Source of the DNA: Strongylocentrotus purpuratus
Lineage: Eukaryota > Echinodermata > Echinoidea > Camarodonta > Strongylocentrotidae
Length of the DNA: 64,000 nucleotides
Assembly: GCF_000002235.5 (NCBI RefSeq)
Contig: NW_022145607.1
Coordinates: 620,001 to 684,000, forward strand
Direction: 5' to 3'
In this document: one piece after another, positions 1 to 26,527 of the stretch
Layout of the letters: each line of letters starts with the position of its first letter
Numbering within the stretch: the first letter of the stretch is position 1
Program-made: the position numbers and the translations under genes
The notes under the pieces: generated by a model
Seen by the model: the letters and a program-made list of their open reading frames with translations, nothing else
Told to the model about the DNA's origin: nothing
Databases searched by the model: none

Positions 1-306
1 CTGCAGTTCACTTTGTGTGGATGATGCTCTTTAGTTTTCATACATTCCCAGCTAAGTTGAATTTCTTTGTCTTTTGTTTAAAAAAAAAACAAGACAATCC
101 ACCAAATGAATCCCCCTATTATGTAATCAATTTGACATTTTATTGTAATTATTTTCAAAGTGTGCTGACATATATTTATATATATATGATATACTGATAG
201 TTATACATTGTGTCCGGGTAAACCTGATTCCGAAGACCGGGTATATATCTGTAAAGAGCTTTGAGAGGGCCTGCGGTCCTGAAAAGCGCTATATAAGAAC
301 GAACTA

Positions 307-441
307 CAGGGATGCCAATTTTCAGGCAATATCCTGAATTCAGGCCCTGGCAAGTTATTTTCAGACCATAGTTTTGGGGTACAAAATAGCTCATTCTAGG
401 TGATTTTCAGGCCCTCTGATCAATTCTGACTGGCATCCCTG
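307..441. mobile_element. 135-bp MITE with CAGGGATGCCA inverted ends
   Basis: The ends are CAGGGATGCCA (307-317) and TGGCATCCCTG (431-441), a perfect 11-bp inverted repeat. The flanks are GAACTA on both sides, which reads as a 6-bp target duplication inside a SINE-like tail. The CAGGG start recalls hAT termini, but hAT normally makes 8-bp duplications, so the superfamily is not assigned. Confidence 0.65.
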
Positions 442-496
442 GAACTATTATTATTATAGTCAACATGACAACTAATATAAAAAGTAATAGTATGCT

Positions 497-497
<1 letters not shown>

Positions 498-530
<33 letters not shown>

Positions 531-550
531 GAGAGAGAGGGTGAGAGGGT
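498..550. repeat. (GA)n microsatellite
   Basis: Near-pure GA dinucleotides with a few GTGAGAGG interruptions, about 45 bp upstream of the CDC5L exon acceptor. Confidence 0.85.
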
Positions 551-597
551 GAGAGGGGACAAGGAACAGGTAACCACCAGTATATCTTTCCTATCAG

Positions 598-7203
<6,606 letters not shown>

Positions 7204-7626
7204 TCTGAAGATGAGAGATGCTAAGCACACAGATTACCAAACTGGAGATGCAACAAGCAGGACTTACGTTGTAATTTCAAGATCGTGAAATTACAGATAA
7301 ACCCATTTTCTTGTGAAATTCTTGAGAATTTTGGAAGAGCAGATAAATCAAGAGTTAAAGGGGGTATAGCATGACAAGACTATGTGTCTTTCCTGTGGCC
7401 TGACTCAGGGCCAATTGGGTGTAATATGACTACGGACGACGCGACTGCAGTAACCGAAGCATGAGGAGAACTTTGGTCTGTTTCGCGAACGCTAGCGCGT
7501 GCTGACTGTTAATCAAGTCCATTCATTTACGTGCAGTTGTCCAAAAGAAGTCGTAGATGGTGTTAACCAGTATTTGTCATGCTACACCCCCTTTAAGTAC
7601 TGCTTAGCCACTCACCCCTTTTTATG

Positions 7627-7632
7627 AATAAA
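7627..7632 (+). terminator. Candidate CDC5L poly(A) signal
   Basis: AATAAA lies about 425 bp after the CDC5L stop. It is the first canonical hexamer in the 3' UTR. Confidence 0.55.
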
Positions 7633-8034
7633 AGAGAGAGAAGAAATAGGATAGTTCACTCAGTATTGTGTTTGGAAAATCGTTCACAAATAACATCTCC
7701 TTTTATACATCACAGATCTCTTTGTAAGCTCAATGTTTAAATCATTTTGATTGCGGTATTTGGTAAATTTTAAATAATCCATTTCAGTTATTCTGAGTTT
7801 ATTTTCTGCATTTACTTGGAGTTTTATCATTGAGACCATGAGATATGAAGAACTTCTCTCATCAATGCCTGTGCTGTATTAGTAATTGCACATAGTATGA
7901 AGTATTGCAGTTATTGACCTGTCATGTCATGCTGTTACCAGGCTGTTAGCATTGTATGCAAGATATCTACAAGTGCAAGAGATAATCAGTATTTTTATCT
8001 TCAAATTGTGCATGGACAATAATTACATGTAGTA

Positions 8035-8398
8035 TTAAAGGTATACCGGTAGACCAGTTCTGGTCATGCGATTGCATTGTGAAAGAAACGTTGTGGAATC
8101 GATCATCTAGCATATAAGTATTGGGTGTTCTGGAATCATCAAAATGTTAAGGAATTAGGCCCAGTCTTGGTAAAGTTACAAGCACTGTACACAGAAATAT
8201 GTATATGGGACTGCGGTAATATCTATCCAGTCCGGATAGATATAATAATTTACCAAATATATCAATTAGTAGGCGGTTTCCGGCAAAATTTGTGTCATCA
8301 CGTATTAGTCAAAACATATTCTTTCACATGATTGGTAATAAAAACCTTTCATTTCATTTTTTGAGAGGGCGTTTCCAAAACTGGGTCTTTATCTTTAA
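8035..8398. mobile_element. TTAA-family A MITE, copy 1
   Basis: Ends are TTAAAGGTATACCGGTAGAC and the inverted counterpart GGTCTTTATCTTTAA. Length is 364 bp. The internal sequence matches, on the opposite strand, the copies at 29868-30233, 34073-34454 and 59924-60284, including the block CCAAATATATCAATTAGTAG. It has no coding capacity. Confidence 0.85.
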
Positions 8399-8839
8399 AT
8401 GAATAGTATTGAGATCACATCTGACACACTGTCATACAGGAAGCAATTTAAATCATCCAAATTGTGATTCTTTTGGATGACAGCTCTTGAGATTGTGTAA
8501 GCATTTCATGCGTGTCAGGTCAAAGCAATTAGCTTCACCATTTTGTAATTTATCCCTTTTCCTGTTATGATGAAAACAGAAGGGAGTGTTATTTGTTAGA
8601 AATAATTAATCAACATCAGAAGTTTTGTAATAAAAACAATGAAAGGTTGTAAAAGTACAGTCTTGTAAAGGTTAGTGATATGGTTATGCTGATTGTACAT
8701 AAAGTATCGAGAGCAATTGATTATGTGCAGAAATAAATTTTGACATGAATGGTCAGATTGTACAAAGGATTTGAATTTAATTTGCACTGAGCATTATTTT
8801 TCTGTGAAATTGTGTACTTGTTTACACACGATACAATGT

Positions 8840-8962
8840 AGAGATAGGCAGAGAGAGCAAGAGAGAGAAAAGCGAAGAAAAGAAGAGAGAGACACACACA
8901 GAGGGAAATAAATAAATAAAGGGGTGGAGATGAGAGACAAAGAGGGGGGGGGGGGGGGGGGA
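8840..8962. repeat. (GA)n followed by poly-G
   Basis: A purine-only stretch rich in GAGA ends in an uninterrupted G run of about 18 at 8944-8961. Confidence 0.85.
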
Positions 8963-9017
8963 GATAATATAGAGAAAATGAATGACACAGAAAGTAAGAG
9001 AAATTTAGTGAATGGTA

Positions 9018-9246
9018 AGCAACTCGAAAGCTACTTTTCAAATTATTCACATTTAAAGATTTGTTTTATAATTAAATTGCTTTCCGTCCTGAAAATTGGT
9101 TTAAAACATAAAAGACTAATAGAAACGTTATAATAGAACACGGCCACATTTTTTGTGTGGCGATTTAGTGCTAACGCCCTTCTGCTTAAAGTTTCATTTT
9201 TGACCTGAAATTGGAGCTAACGCCCTTCTGCCACCCAGGCGACGAT
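9018..9246. mobile_element. 5'-truncated relative of the 6732-7020 MITE
   Basis: It shares CTACTTTTCAAATTAT, GTCCTGAAAATTGGTTTAAA, AGAACACGGCCACA and the right end CGCCCTTCTGCC...CAGGCGACGAT with the element at 6732-7020. The left inverted end is missing. Confidence 0.7.
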
Positions 9247-9398
9247 GTATATTAATCTTTGACTGGATAAACTACTCCCCCAAACTTATTTCAAAACAGG
9301 ATCTGGGGTGACACATTACTTAAATTATGATTAATAGAAATAAATGGACAAAATATTTCTGAGTATCCAATACACAGCATTATACATTTCATAAAGCG

Positions 9399-9404
9399 TT
9401 TATT
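9399..9404 (-). terminator. Candidate SYF2 poly(A) signal
   Basis: TTTATT on the plus strand reads AATAAA on the SYF2 strand, about 1.65 kb after the SYF2 stop. If it is used, 9405-11059 is a long 3' UTR. I found no other gene in that stretch. Confidence 0.4.
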
Positions 9405-11059
9405 GGTGTTTGTACAAATGACATATGATACACATATAAGTAATAACATAAACAATTAAAATATGTATGATGATATATGAACAAAATATTTTCTGTGACA
9501 AATGTCTTTTTTGTAATACATTAGTTACAACATGGTTCTTCCTGCACTAAAAATGTATGTGGTATAGTTTGTATATACATCTGTTACTATTACATGTACA
9601 TAATATGCAAGATGATGAGAAAAATGAAGTATTTCAAGACCACTTTCCTATTTATCTTCAGGTTTCCTACAAACACAGTTCCAGCTCCCTTGAACCCTCC
9701 TCTATGAACATTTCTCCCTCTCTTTCAGACAATGTTAAGAATTCTGAATTATGGTCAACTACTTTCATATGGATCAAAATCCAGAATCCTTGCACCAAAC
9801 ATGGCACATAAGATGATGACTTTTATGTTTCATCAGTTTGCCATCAAAGGTCCAGTAGGTGTTTCATTCCAAGGGGAATTGCTAATTTGACTGCCTTTCT
9901 AGCTCTCTGTAGATACATTCTGATATTATACAAAAGAATGTTAATAGAAACTAATAATAGTAACCAACCAAATAACCCCAATAATAGTTGTATACGATTA
10001 ATCAAAATGGTTTTGACAGCCAATTGGGATGGTTGTATTAGCATCAATTTCTCCATTATTTAGAAAAAACAAGACTAATAATAATAATAATAAATTCAAA
10101 AAGGTCACTGCATTTATACTGAAAATCATACTTTCTGGAATTCATGAGTCATTATAAAAGTTGATTTTTACCTTCTCAATTGATCAAAGAACAGTTTTAA
10201 GTTAAATGAGATGGAACATCAAAAAAATGAAAACATACAAGGAAATAAAATGATACTGCAGGTAAAAATAATATAGCATTATATAGTGTCATCTTGATTC
10301 CTCTTATTTACACAATGTATTAACCTGACACAAACTTGCAAAAAAAACATGAATGTTCATCTATATAATGTGAGAATGTTGTTGTGAAGTTCATCAAATC
10401 TATCTGGATAACAGGAAAGACGTTACTATCTTAAATGATCGCTTTAGGAGTGCTTTCATAAACATCTAAAGTCATGCGACAGTTTATATATACATCTTCC
10501 TTGATTTCTATATTATGGTCATCAGTTCTGCTATACACTATACACTGGGCACCAGAAGAACGTTGATTGAATGAAGTGATATCCAGTAAACAACCTTCTT
10601 TCTCCCAGCAGATGATATATTTGTGGTCTCTAGTCTTATACTTGCTCTGTGCATTGTCTTGCCATTAAATTGGATCAATCGCAATGGTTGGTAAAATTGG
10701 ATCCAGGTGTAATTCATCTGTCATAAAATAAAGAAAGGACCCAGTATCACAAGTCCCAGAGACAGTGTCGTACTTTCCAGTCTTTCATCCATTTTCATCA
10801 GTTACAATAGTAGCTGTTTGGGTTATCAGCCTTTCTAAAGGTGTTGACGTTATTGAACTACACATAGAGGATCCTGTCGAGTGAATTCTAACAGGCGATT
10901 GACAACAACAGAGAGAGAGCAGACTTTACTACTTTGCTGATATTTATGATAAATGAAGTCTGTCTAAATATCACCATGGGAAACCTACAGACATTTAAAA
11001 GGCTTCTTTCCTCTAGTCCATGTGTCATGCTGAAAGTCTGAAGCTGTTTTGTCTTGTCA

Positions 11060-20255
<9,196 letters not shown>

Positions 20256-20276
<21 letters not shown>

Positions 20277-20306
20277 CTTATCTTGGAGAGTGTTATCCTC
20301 GTTCAT
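20256..20306 (-). promoter_or_regulatory. SYF2 start region with YY1-like motif over the start codon
   Basis: On the SYF2 strand AAGATGGCAGCC overlaps the chosen ATG and is close to the YY1 consensus AAGATGGCGGC, common just downstream of metazoan housekeeping start sites. The donor GTAAG follows at 20255. The extent of the 5' UTR is not visible. Confidence 0.4.
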
Positions 20307-21221
20307 GTATTTTTTTTAAATAGAAATTTATCAGGAACATAATAAACAAAAATATAATTTCAAAGAACAGTAATAATATAATTAATTGATTTTTATTTTT
20401 ATAAAAATTAAAACAAAAAAAAGTGGAAATATTAATTAATAATCTACATTTATTAACTAATGTATTCGATAATAATGAAGCTAGGAGCTAGATTATTGTT
20501 GCCTGTAATCCTGAATTCCAGACAACTCGCCACAAAGACAGCTCGCCCCTGGACAACTCGACACAATACCCTGGATATCTCGTCATAATACCTAATCTAA
20601 AATCCCTTATCTTAGATGAAATTGTCATTTTATGTATTCATTATTCTTTTATAAACACAATCATAACATGGAAATTGTGAGTATTTTGAGAGCATACGTT
20701 CTAAAGAATGAAGCTGCATGCTTTACTGCTGATTTTTATTTTCGGGGGGGGGGGGGAGGATGAAACTACGTTTTGACAATTGACACCCCCCCCCCCCCAC
20801 ACACACACACTTTTTCGTTGGGAGGGGGCGAGTCCCCCGCCCCCACTGCTGGCGCAGTGTGATAATTTACTGTCTGTTTACCTCGCCCACATTGTTGTAT
20901 ACTATGTATCAGATATAATTATGTTGATAAGAATCTATACTTGTCTTGTATTTATGTTTGGCACATCTGATTGATTTGCAGGGTTTTCTTCATGCTGATG
21001 TATATTGCTGTTCACAAATAAATGGGCTCATCACCCACCCTTCACATTCAAGCTGCATGCATGATGCGCCTTACTTATACGACACTATGATCGCAACAAT
21101 GGCCGGAATTCTGAAAAAAGGGGCACCTAGATACATCAACAATAATAAAAACCATTTTTAGACATTTGTATATAGGCCTACCCCTTCGTCAAGATTGTGA
21201 ATACACTACCACGAACATACA

Positions 21222-21501
21222 GGCGCGTACGCAGGGGGGGGGGGGGGGGGTGTTTTGGGGGGTTAACCCCCCCCTTTGGTATTTTTATGTGTGTAAACCC
21301 CCCTAAAAAATCCCTAAAACCCCCCCCCCTTTGGTTTTTTATTTTTATTTTTATTTTTTAATTATTAAAAAAAAAAAAAAAAAAAAATCAAAAAAAAAAA
21401 ATCACCACCATGGCTGACCTAAGAAAGGTGACCTTACCCCCCCCAACGGAGCAAAATGTCAATTTTTTCAAATTTTGAGACAAAAAAAAAAGTGTCCGTT
21501 T

Positions 21502-21550
<49 letters not shown>

Positions 21551-21770
21551 ACTGAGCGACTTTTCGGCTGGCTGAGTCGTTGCGATTTTTTGGGCTCCCA
21601 AAAAAAAAAAAAAAAAAAATGTCCTCTTACCCCCCCCCCCCCCCCCCTCCCCCCCACTGAGCGACTTTTTGGCCGGCGCGATTTTCAAATTTTTCTGAAT
21701 CGTTGCGAAATTTTGGACCCGATTTTAAACCCCCCCCCCCCCCCTTGAAAAAATCCTGCGTACGCCACTG
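21222..21770. mobile_element. Degenerate element with GCGTACGCAGG inverted ends and long poly-C/poly-A runs
   Basis: Left GCGTACGCAGG (21224-21234) and right CCTGCGTACGC (21755-21765) followed by CACTG form inverted ends. The CAGTGGCGTACGCAGG-type end resembles hAT-like termini. The interior is mostly homopolymer, including an uninterrupted 48-nt C run at 21503-21550 and two copies of CACTGAGCGACTTTTNGGC. Confidence 0.5.
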
Positions 21771-22849
21771 ACCACGCATGACATCAATATTTGTGTATTT
21801 CTTTACGTGGAACAACGTACTTCGCAATTGGGTGTGATATGCACTGAATATCGATTTTCGAGCAAGCGAGCAAAAAGTATGAGGTCCCATTTGAAAAATT
21901 ACATTTATGTAATTATGAGTGCATTATAATTAAAACATCTATAAACGCGCAAGCAAGCTCTATATTTCAATCATAAGGGCTCTTAGATGCCTTGAAAAGT
22001 AGGCACTTATCAGAAGGGAAAATGACATATGTACAAAGGATAAGGGGGCACTTTACTTTAGGGGGACCTGAAAAAGTAGGGGCACAGTGTCCCCCCCCCC
22101 CCTCCAACCAAGAATGCCTCCTCTGACTGTGGGCAAAAGTGCGAAACTAACCCAGAAAATCATGTAATTTCAGTAAAATGTGTAATTCACTAGTAATGGT
22201 ATATCTGATTGATTTTTTATTCGACAAGCTTCCAACATACAACAATATACAATAATAACAGATCAAAAATAAGTCAGCTTGAACAGGATAACCCACGAAA
22301 GCTCGAGAGCTTATTTTCAGTGGGGTCCCTATAAGACAGAAAAAAAATGCAGCTGTTATAGATCTCTAAATACCGAGAAGTTATCCCAATATCCGGCGAT
22401 CGTACGCCTTCGGTTTGTCAAAAATATATTCTTGTTGCAAGGGAAATCAGCTTTATTCTCTATTCTTTATAAAAAGCATAATAATCTTGCGTCATGTGTA
22501 ATTGAGTTATTTCAGATCGACGTGTATCGATCATGATTATTTACGTCTGGGGACTGACCTTCAACTAGAAAAATAACATGTGCAAAACACAATGCATTTG
22601 GTGATCGAAATGGGGCTATATAGGCATTGCTGTGGCACTCAAATGCAAACTGAGGTGCTCAAAAATATTTTGATCCCTTTTGTTCTTAAAGTTCAACATT
22701 TTAGAAAGTGAAAAATCATATCATTTGGGGTTTTGGGGCAAACCTCAATATAGGATCGAGGCTCCTCTTGCATTTAGGGCTGCGTATATAACCAGGGGTA
22801 TGAGAGTTAAAACACCTCCCTGGTATAACCTATTGCACGGGCTATTTTT

Positions 22850-23020
22850 TTTTGACCGGGGGGGGGGGGGGGCACGTGCCTGTTTGCCAGTACATTTTTG
22901 GCGAATTTGGGGCTGATTTTAACAGTTTTTTTTTTGGTCGGGGAGGGGGGGGGGGGGGGGCACGTGCCCTCTGTGCTCCCCCCTGGATCCGCCACTGGGG
23001 AGGGGGGGGGGGGGGCGCAT
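22850..23020. repeat. Poly-G-rich repeat cluster with GGATCCGCCACTG end
   Basis: Three G runs of about 13-18 flank two copies of GGCACGTGCC. CCCTGGATCCGCCACTGGGG resembles the inverted end of a common CAGTGGCGGATCCAGG-type DNA transposon. Only one end is clear. Confidence 0.45.
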
Positions 23021-23036
23021 GCTACTTAAAGCCAAG

Positions 23037-23342
23037 TTAAAATAATATGTCCCTTTTGCAGCCAACATATCAAATTCTGTAGAACTTTGCAGGAATTATA
23101 AATATGTCATGTATCTCCTATCTGTGCAATTTAAACGTTAGTAGTGTCCTAATATTCAAATTTTGCAAGGAACCCGTTTACTTGCTTCACTGTCAGACAC
23201 TATTGAGTGACTGACTCGCTTTTCTTCTTCAGTAATAACATACATAAGTTGTAAAGGGTTCATGAGCATTTGTCTACATCAATAACCCACTTCTTGTAAT
23301 GGCCAAAATTAAACTGGTTGAATCTTTGCGCAGCATAAAACG
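23037..23342. mobile_element. Repeat family D, copy 1 (ATATGTCCCTTTTGCAGCC start)
   Basis: About 300 bp match 63700-64000 at high identity (CTGTAGAACTTTGCAGGAAT, GACACTATTGAGTGACTGAC, TTGTCTACATCAATAACCCA). The other copy starts TTAAAGGTAC, suggesting membership of the TTAA-ended group. Confidence 0.7.
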
Positions 23343-23579
23343 AACGACCATTCGGTACAATGGTCTGAAAATCAGACTATTACTTATTGGCTCTATAGCT
23401 ATAGAGTTCGATTCGACAACTATTATAGTCGTTATTTTCCCATGTAATTAGACATTTTCAAGCCCCCCAAGTTTTTTTTAGGGAAGTTCTAAATTAGTAT
23501 AATCTTTCAAATGCTGTTGGAATTTAACCTTTTCATTTTTGGCCTGCAAATGGGACATAGTACCTATAGGCAGAGGTCT

Positions 23580-23752
23580 TTTATTATTATCAATATTATT
23601 ATTATCATTCACTTAATGTCAATCATCATCGTTATTATTAAATATTATTATCATTATTATTATCACAAGCCCGTACTATCATCAGCATTATTATTATTGG
23701 AATTATTGTTATTTTAATTATTATTATTTTAATTATTATAATTATCATCATC
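23580..23752. repeat. (ATT/ATC)n microsatellite
   Basis: Runs of TATTATTATTATC, TTATTATTATC and ATCATCATC, heterogeneous but continuous. Confidence 0.8.
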
Positions 23753-24448
23753 ATCTGTTGCTCGATCAGCTAGGCATGTAGGCAGTCCGCTCAACCACGA
23801 AGAGAATCATTTATCACAACATATAGCAGTATTACCGGTAGTTATATACAACAGAGAAAATAAAAGAGAAAGAGAGACATGCCGAAAAAGGGATCACATT
23901 TTCAGAAAGAATTCTTTGGAGCTGGACTCTTACAGATTATTATGAAACAATACATTTGCACTACCATATATTTCCCCTCCTCTTCTCACTTTCTTTATTT
24001 GTCTGTATTGTGTTGGTTTTACGCTGATCGGATGACGTGCCCCGACAGAAACACACGACAGTGTGGACATGCTTTGAAAAGTAGAATTACGGTACAGTGT
24101 GCATGTAAAACGAAGATCCAAAACCAGCCCGCAACTTCAGTTAAGGTTTCCTTCGCAGTTTTTTTCTCCAGTTCAACTTTCAAGAAGGTGCTGGTAATCC
24201 TTCGCTTCAGTTTCTTGTAGTCAACTTTTGGCCATCTTTTTCCAATTTGCCTGTGTTTTTTGGTAAGTTCTAGAATAACAGTTGCATGTAGATCTGCTAT
24301 TTTCATGTTGGTCAAGTACTGTACTGCTAAACTTCCAATCTAGACTCACGGCTTAACCTGTCCGACATGTCGGACTCGTTAGACCTTTTTGATGCCGCCC
24401 GACCCCCACGCCCGGCCTTTGGGCGGGAGGCATCGGTACTACCGGGGT

Positions 24449-25553
24449 GCGACTTTGCGTTTTACACCCTGGCCTGGACCTTTTCCCAATAAATTTCAAG
24501 GAACCGACTGGGAAAAGTCTATCCATGACAAGATATTGCGCGCGCACGTAGCTCTTCTGCAATGCTCAACGTACGTCCTATATGTCCAGTGTCGCGGTAC
24601 GCGGTACATGTACTTTTGTATCGAGACGTACGAGTGAGAGAAAAACAACGAATAACAACAGAAGGAAATAGAGAAAAACAATAAATAATCAAAGAACAGA
24701 GAGGAAACAAAGAATGTCATAAGCAGAGAGAGAAAACAAAAACTAACTTGAAAGAAAGAGAGAAATTAGAGAAGGAATTAATCAAAGTAAGGAAAGAGAG
24801 AAACCAAATAATATTATGGTTTTTGTGGTTTAATTCCGCCTTCTTCAGGGTTTCAATTTTTGACGTGTAGCCTACTTTCAAACCATTTGCTGATTCGGAC
24901 CCCCCCCCCCCCTAACACACGTGTACACATATCGACACATACACAGACTACACTCGACATAATATGTGTAATGGTAATGTAATACATAAACTGTGATTTA
25001 AATATTGCACTCGTACCATTTTCTATTATTGTGGGATCACGTCTTTCATTTTTTAAATTCATGTCATTTGTTTCTAAGACCTAATTTCTCTAATTCTCTT
25101 GACCCCTCTCCCTGACAGTACTGACAGTGACAGTGACAATGTGACACTGTGCAGCGACTCACTTAGTCTTACTCTTAGTTTTGCTAACTATGGATGCCTA
25201 ACAGTTACAGTTAATCGTACTCATATAACTACAATTCAAAACTGGATTTACAGTATTCATACCCGCAAAGGCGTCTGCATTGCCACTCCGTCATCATCCT
25301 CGATGAATTCCATCGTGCAGCAAGCTTCTTAACTTGTTGTTCTGAACTTGAAATCCTATATCTTCTCCCTTAATCTTCAGTATTGCAGCTGCGTACGGTG
25401 TGTATAAATGCTGCATCGACGTACGTCTGTGCATGTACGATTCGATTTGGAACTGGCGCGCCCGATCGAGGAGCGTAGACTAGACTCATTCAAGCAGTTT
25501 CATTGCTATTTACCGGGAAAATGTCCAGGCCAGGGTGTAAAACGCAAAGTCGC
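24449..25553. mobile_element. Mutator-like non-autonomous element with 9-bp target duplication
   Basis: The left end GCGACTTTGCGTTTTACACC continues to about 45 bp with only a few mismatches to the reverse complement of the right end. Flanking 24440-24448 and 25554-25562 are identical TACCGGGGT, a 9-bp duplication. Long inverted ends plus a 9-bp duplication are the hallmark of the MULE/MuDR superfamily. I found no transposase in the 1.1-kb interior, so it is probably mobilised in trans. Confidence 0.8.
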
Positions 25554-26527
25554 TACCGGGGTACACAAGTAGGCCTATAACGGGTCAGAGATCAGATCGT
25601 GACTAGACTATCGCTATATTGAAATAAATCTTCAACAATTGTTCAAATATTGGTCATGATTAAAAGTCGTTATCTTTCTTAGTCTTGCCTGTTTTCCGTG
25701 TCAATTTCTTTTCTTTTTTTGACTATTTTTCCTAAAGTAGATCTAGGGCCTAGAGCTAGAAGCATGAGAAGTAAAAACAAAGACAATATTAGTCTAATAA
25801 TAATACTTTAAATAGAAGGTCTAGAACTTAGAAGACTAAATCTATACACTTTTCACAGGTTTCACTGCAAACCGCTGCACAATATGCAATACAAGTGCAT
25901 ACCGATGGTGGGTTTCAAAGTAGACTAGGGTCTAGGGTCTAGTGAGGATCTGAGACGGAAGATAGTTGCCAATTTGACTTTTGACTTTGAGCATATCAAA
26001 AATGTATTAAATAAAAAGGGAATGGTCTAATTAGCAGTCTTGATTACAGAGCTAGAGTAAAGTGGTGTTATTCCTATGTTATTATTGTGTTGGTGGGGGG
26101 GGGGGGCGGGAACTGGCCTCCGTGAACGGAGGGATTCCATGCATGTTCCCAAAATGTTCGGTAAAGGGTTACTTTTCACACACCTAAGTCTGGCTCGTAG
26201 TACACAAAAATTTGGCACGTAGTGACTTTACACAACGGACTTAGGGGGTGTTTTCAAAAGGAGGGAACATGCATATACGTATCCTAAATAACACTGAGTG
26301 GGAGGGGGGGGGGGACCTTTATTAAAAAAAGAGGAAAAAAAAACACATCATTTTAGTCAGACATATCATACTCGTGGTCGAGAAAGAGCAAGGAAATGTG
26401 ATTGGTGTAACCTCAGGGGGAAGGGGGGGGGGGGGGGGGGGGCTTGGTTAATAAAGGCTCTGTATTAAATAAAGATAAAACAAAACTAATGTCTCCTTTC
26501 ATTATCTTTTCTCTGCAGGTCTTCACA

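Larger units (their letters stand above)
1..597. other. CDC5L intron sequence upstream of the first visible exon
   Basis: I see no exon here. The stretch holds a SINE-like tail ending in AAAGCGCTATATAAGAACG near 273-292, a 135-bp foldback element at 307-441, and a (GA)n tract at about 498-550 close to the splice acceptor at 596-597. Confidence 0.5.
7633..9398. other. Intergenic region between the CDC5L and SYF2 3' ends
   Basis: No gene was found. It contains a TTAA-family MITE (8035-8398), a (GA)n/poly-G block (about 8840-8962) and a truncated MITE (9018-9246). The rest is AT-rich and unassigned. Confidence 0.5.
20307..26518. other. Head-to-head region between SYF2 and TAF12
   Basis: I see no coding gene. 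It contains homopolymer-rich repeat clusters (20743-20810, 21222-21770, 22850-23020, 26092-26106, 26417-26442), an ATT/ATC-rich block (23580-23760), a repeat shared with the window end (23037-23340) and a Mutator-like element (24449-25553). Both gene promoters and at least one TAF12 5' noncoding exon should lie here, but I could not place them. Confidence 0.5.

Noticed and set aside
230..300. tRNA gene
   Set aside because: The sequence resembles a SINE tail (AAAGCGCTATATAAG) but I could not fold a cloverleaf or find intact A and B boxes.
8125..8331. Open frames repeated at several loci (for example 8125, 29930, 34027, 34172, 52197)
   Set aside because: They are the same MITE read in different frames and are not a gene family.
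8721..9050. Pro/Ser-rich minus-strand frame
   Set aside because: It is a translation of the (GA)n and poly-G block with no codon bias or homology.
21388..21890. Gly-rich minus-strand open frames
   Set aside because: They arise from poly-C runs in a degenerate transposon.
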